A DNA stretch of 64,000 nucleotides. Source: Acanthacorydalis orientalis. Taxonomy: Eukaryota > Arthropoda > Insecta > Megaloptera > Corydalidae. The stretch covers positions 23,272,284 to 23,336,283 of the forward strand of contig CM068314.1 of assembly GCA_034766995.1 (NCBI GenBank). The letters are read 5' to 3'. Both the position numbers and the translations under genes were made by a program. The first letter of the stretch is position 1. Every line of letters begins with the position of its first letter. The notes under the pieces were generated by a model. It searched no databases, was not told the DNA's origin, and was given only the letters and a program-made list of their open reading frames with translations. Below are positions 61,776 through 64,000 of this stretch, in pieces.

Positions 61776-62030
61776 GTGAAATTGTTACGAAAAAGGTGTA
61801 CAAAACCTGTAATTGTACCGTATTTTAAAAACTTAGAACAAAACATTTCATATAAATTTAAACAAGTTTGTAAAAAGAGATTGACGATAATGTTTGCAAT
61901 TACTTTCACAAAACGTATTCAATTTTTCATTAGATACCCACAAAACACAATAAAAACTTTTGGTATATCGGAACCCTTTGAAACAAATGTGGTTTTAAGC
62001 AATTTGTACGAACGGATAAATCTCTTTTAA
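61776..62030 (+). pseudogene. Possible retroelement fragment (linker before GIY-YIG domain)
   Basis: An 84-codon frame opens MKLLRKRCTKPVIVPYFKNL, followed by a helix and FKQVCKKR...FAITFTKRIQFFIRYPQNTI. It resembles the stretch between reverse transcriptase and GIY-YIG domains of Penelope-like and similar elements. There a PYxxxxSExIxxxFKxxxxK segment is followed by a short basic stretch and then a PKD motif; here the equivalent of PKD is PQN. Composition is more balanced than the flanks. No catalytic domain is visible, the frame is short, and the identification is tentative. A chance ORF is the alternative. Confidence 0.35.
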
Positions 62031-62187
62031 CCTTTTCTCCATCATGCTATCGGTTTTAGTTCAAAGTTGAAATACACTTATTATTTCTTTTTACGAATTC
62101 AGCTCAATCGATAGAAAATTAAATTTATTAATTAAAAAGAACAGTCTTTCATCTCGAACCATCACACGTACCTGTAAAGATTTGTAG

Positions 62188-62211
62188 TATATATATATAT
62201 ATATATATATA
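62188..62211. repeat. (TA)n microsatellite
   Basis: An alternating array of about 24 bp. Confidence 0.93.
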
Positions 62212-62317
62212 ATATGTTGTACATTTCTACAAATTAATTTATTTATAACGTATTTTCTTAATTAAAATTTAAATTATAAAGATAATTACAGAAATGTTAA
62301 CGAAAATTTTGAGTACT

Positions 62318-62330
62318 TATATATATACTC

Positions 62331-62409
<79 letters not shown>

Positions 62410-62415
62410 CATATA
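62318..62415. repeat. (TA)n array with GTGTGTGT core, left border of mariner copy B
   Basis: About 100 bp of alternating A/T interrupted by CTCG and GTGTGTGTG. It runs directly into the TTAGTTGTACAAATT end of the next element. Confidence 0.95.
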
Positions 62416-62929
62416 TTAGTTGTACAAATTAAATAATTAAATCGTAGTCTTTTTTAGAAAATGTATGTTTACGAAAAAATGGAATACATTTCAATCCTCA
62501 AAATATTGCCTTTTATTTTATATAACTTCGCTCCATCTGTCGGATAATTGAGAAATTCTCTGTCGAAAACATATGGCGGCTTTGACTCGGTGCAGTCGTA
62601 ATGTATTTTTGGACCTCTTCCAATGTTTAATCATTCTTTGAATGTTTTATGCGGCACAATACCTGCCTAGAGGGTTGGACAATTCATTCCTGTGAATTCT
62701 GCAGTATTTTCTCAAATGGAATGCAAAAAGTATGTAATCTTTAATATGCCATTTTTCGAACGCCATCGTATTAATTCCTGTTTTGTGAGGCTATGGCTAA
62801 TACCTGGTCAAGACATATATAATTTTTAAATGTTAAGGTCGACACTTAAAATTCTAAAACGATGAGAAAATATTTTAATTTAAACTAGAGTTATGAGTGA
62901 TTAATTTGAAGGCCATAGAATTGTTATAC

Positions 62930-62933
<4 letters not shown>
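62416..62933 (-). mobile_element. 518-bp mariner deletion derivative, family 1 copy B
   Basis: This is the most readable copy of the family. On the minus strand, MAFEKWHIKDYILFAFHLRK is the transposase N-terminus. Then comes a frameshifted stretch (EFTGMNCPTL), and after the deletion EEVQKYI.TAPSQSRHMFST and IIRQMERSYIK, the C-terminal tail. The ends are TTAGTTGTACAAATTAA and ...TTATACCTAA. TA arrays abut both ends, so insertion into (or array growth from) a TA run is likely. It lacks the catalytic domain. Confidence 0.87.

Positions 62934-62992
<59 letters not shown>
62934..62992. repeat. (TA)n array between two mariner elements
   Basis: About 59 bp of perfect TA. Its left edge is the end of copy B and its right edge the GAGGGTCGTTTGA end of the next mariner. 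Confidence 0.97.
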
Positions 62993-62995
<3 letters not shown>

Positions 62996-63806
62996 GGTCG
63001 TTTGATAAAAAGCAAGTTAAACAGCGTTTTTTTGGAAAAAAAATCGATTTTATTTATTAACATAGTCTGCATTGAGGGCTATATACACTTGGTTCAGCGA
63101 GTCTGCAAAAATATGTACTGACGGCGGCGATGACATCCTCATTCGATGAGAATTTCTTCCCACTGAGCCTAATTTTCAAGTCTGGGAAAAGGACGAAATC
63201 GCACGTGGTCAAGTCCGGAGAACAGGGTGAATGGGGAATCAATTTGGTGCTTAATTCGTGTAATTTTGCCTTTGTGACGGTCGATTTATGGGACGGCGGT
63301 TATCCTGGTAAAAGGGTACTTTTTTTGTGTGCCAATCTAGGCTGTTTTTGTTTTAGCTCTTCTTTCAGACGGTCCAATAATGTTGGATAATAGGTTGCTG
63401 TTATCGTTTTTCTTTTCGTTAAGTAGTCGATCAGGATGATAGTTTGGGAATCCCAAAATAACAGTGACCATTATCTTTCCAGCCAACAAAATGGTCTTCA
63501 CTTTCTTCGGCGCTTTTTTCACCAGTGGTTATTCACTGCTTTGACTGCTGGTTCGGTTCAGGTGTAGTGGTGAATCCATATTTTATCCACGATGGTAAAT
63601 CGATGCAAAAATAACTTCTTTCTTTCTAATATGAGGCAACTACTACAATGATCTTCAAACCTCTGCAGAATGTAAATAACGCGTTGCTTCTGGCTGAAAT
63701 TTCGTCTATGCTAGTTTAAAAAGAGACACTTGATAGCCGTGACGTTACCAAATGAATGGTGGCGCCATATCATAGAAATATACCATACTTATAAAACGAC
63801 CTGTGT
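62993..63806 (-). mobile_element. Mariner element of a third family, 5' part deleted
   Basis: The left end GAGGGTCGTTTGATAAAAAG is the inverted partner of CTTATAAAACGACCTGTG at about 63788-63805. TA runs lie on both sides. At about 814 bp it keeps the central and C-terminal transposase regions (see 63057-63600) but not the N-terminal DNA-binding part. The segment next to the right end (ATGGTGGCGCCATATCATAG) is typical untranslated mariner sequence. Confidence 0.8.
63057..63600 (-). pseudogene. Mariner transposase catalytic-region pseudogene
   Basis: Minus-strand frames give, in order, LHRFTIVDKIWIHHYTPEPN (first catalytic D, family motif VDETWxHHYTPE) and KKAPKKVKTILLAGKIMVTV. After a shift, a stretch corresponds to the LIDYL/TINxxYY second-D region, now degenerate. 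Then comes IPHSPCSPDLTTCDFVLFPDLKIRL, matching HPPYSPDLxPCDFxLFPxLK, and KKFSSNEDVIAAVSTYF. At least two frameshifts and several stops make it inactive. It differs from the 47-kb pseudogene. Confidence 0.82.
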
Positions 63807-64000
63807 ATATATATATATATAGTGTAGTATTTTTTTTCACAATGAATGAAAATGTTATGTTACAAAAATCGAAATTTTTTGGCTACATGCTCATAACCTT
63901 TAAAACAAAGTAATTTAATACAGTTAAGAATGATTTTATTTTTATTTGTATACTAAGAATTGCTTTCTTTTAATTAAAGAAATATTAACAATAATAAAAT
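63807..64000. other. AT-rich non-coding end of window
   Basis: A short TA run, then sequence without a recognisable feature up to the window edge. Confidence 0.6.

Noticed and set aside
1..64000. tRNA, rRNA, CRISPR or prokaryotic operon features
   Set aside because: I looked for GGTTCGAATCC-type B boxes, spaced repeats and clustered ORFs and found none. The content is eukaryotic non-coding DNA with transposon relics.

Overview
This looks like nuclear DNA from an animal, most likely an arthropod (an insect is my best guess). It is extremely A+T-rich, studded with dozens of (TA)n arrays of about 20-100 bp, and its only recognisable protein-coding matter is decayed eukaryotic transposable elements: several mariner groups, piggyBac, Helitron-like, Penelope/GIY-YIG-type and a non-LTR retrotransposon. 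There are no bacterial-style operons, no rRNA, no tRNA that I could find, and no CRISPR. The long apparent ORFs with YIYIYI tracts are only translated (TA)n arrays.

Layout. 1-6.9 kb: AT-rich non-coding DNA with TA arrays. 6.87-7.39 kb: a 518-bp mariner deletion derivative (family 1, copy A). 7.4-13.5 kb: non-coding, with a GC-richer islet around 10.6-11.0 kb holding a 13-bp inverted repeat. 13.52-14.18 kb: two Helitron-like non-autonomous elements head to tail. 15.08-15.47 kb: the C-terminal end of a dead piggyBac transposase. 24.17-24.37 kb: a GIY-YIG-like retroelement fragment. 24.99-25.52 kb: a mariner derivative of family 2. 25.82-25.86 kb: a candidate 34-nt microexon. 30.36-30.70 kb: a non-LTR reverse transcriptase tail. 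30.97-31.54 kb: a family-2 mariner derivative carrying an uninterrupted 103-codon ORF for the DNA-binding domain only. 34.4-34.6 kb: a CGACCCC-rich element end. 35.39-35.46 kb: a 72-bp palindromic mariner MITE. 38.79-38.87 kb: an 80-bp MITE resembling the human MADE1 design. 43.39-43.91 kb: family 1, copy C. 45.09-45.65 kb: a family-2 copy. 47.2-48.26 kb: a nearly full-length but dead irritans-type mariner. 49.98-50.76 kb: a second piggyBac remnant. 52.25-52.29 kb: a strong hairpin. 58.47-58.66 kb: a truncated family-2 copy. 61.78-62.03 kb: a possible Penelope-type linker fragment. 62.42-63.81 kb: family 1 copy B and a further mariner, side by side and bounded by TA arrays.

Interpretation. 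This is intergenic DNA, or more likely the inside of one or more giant introns, given the isolated microexon-like sequence with good splice signals. The elements form a layered record of DNA-transposon invasion. Full transposases have decayed, while internally deleted derivatives with shared breakpoints were the forms that multiplied. Many mariner ends lie directly at the edges of TA arrays, as expected for a TA-targeting transposase. No host protein gene can be named from this window.
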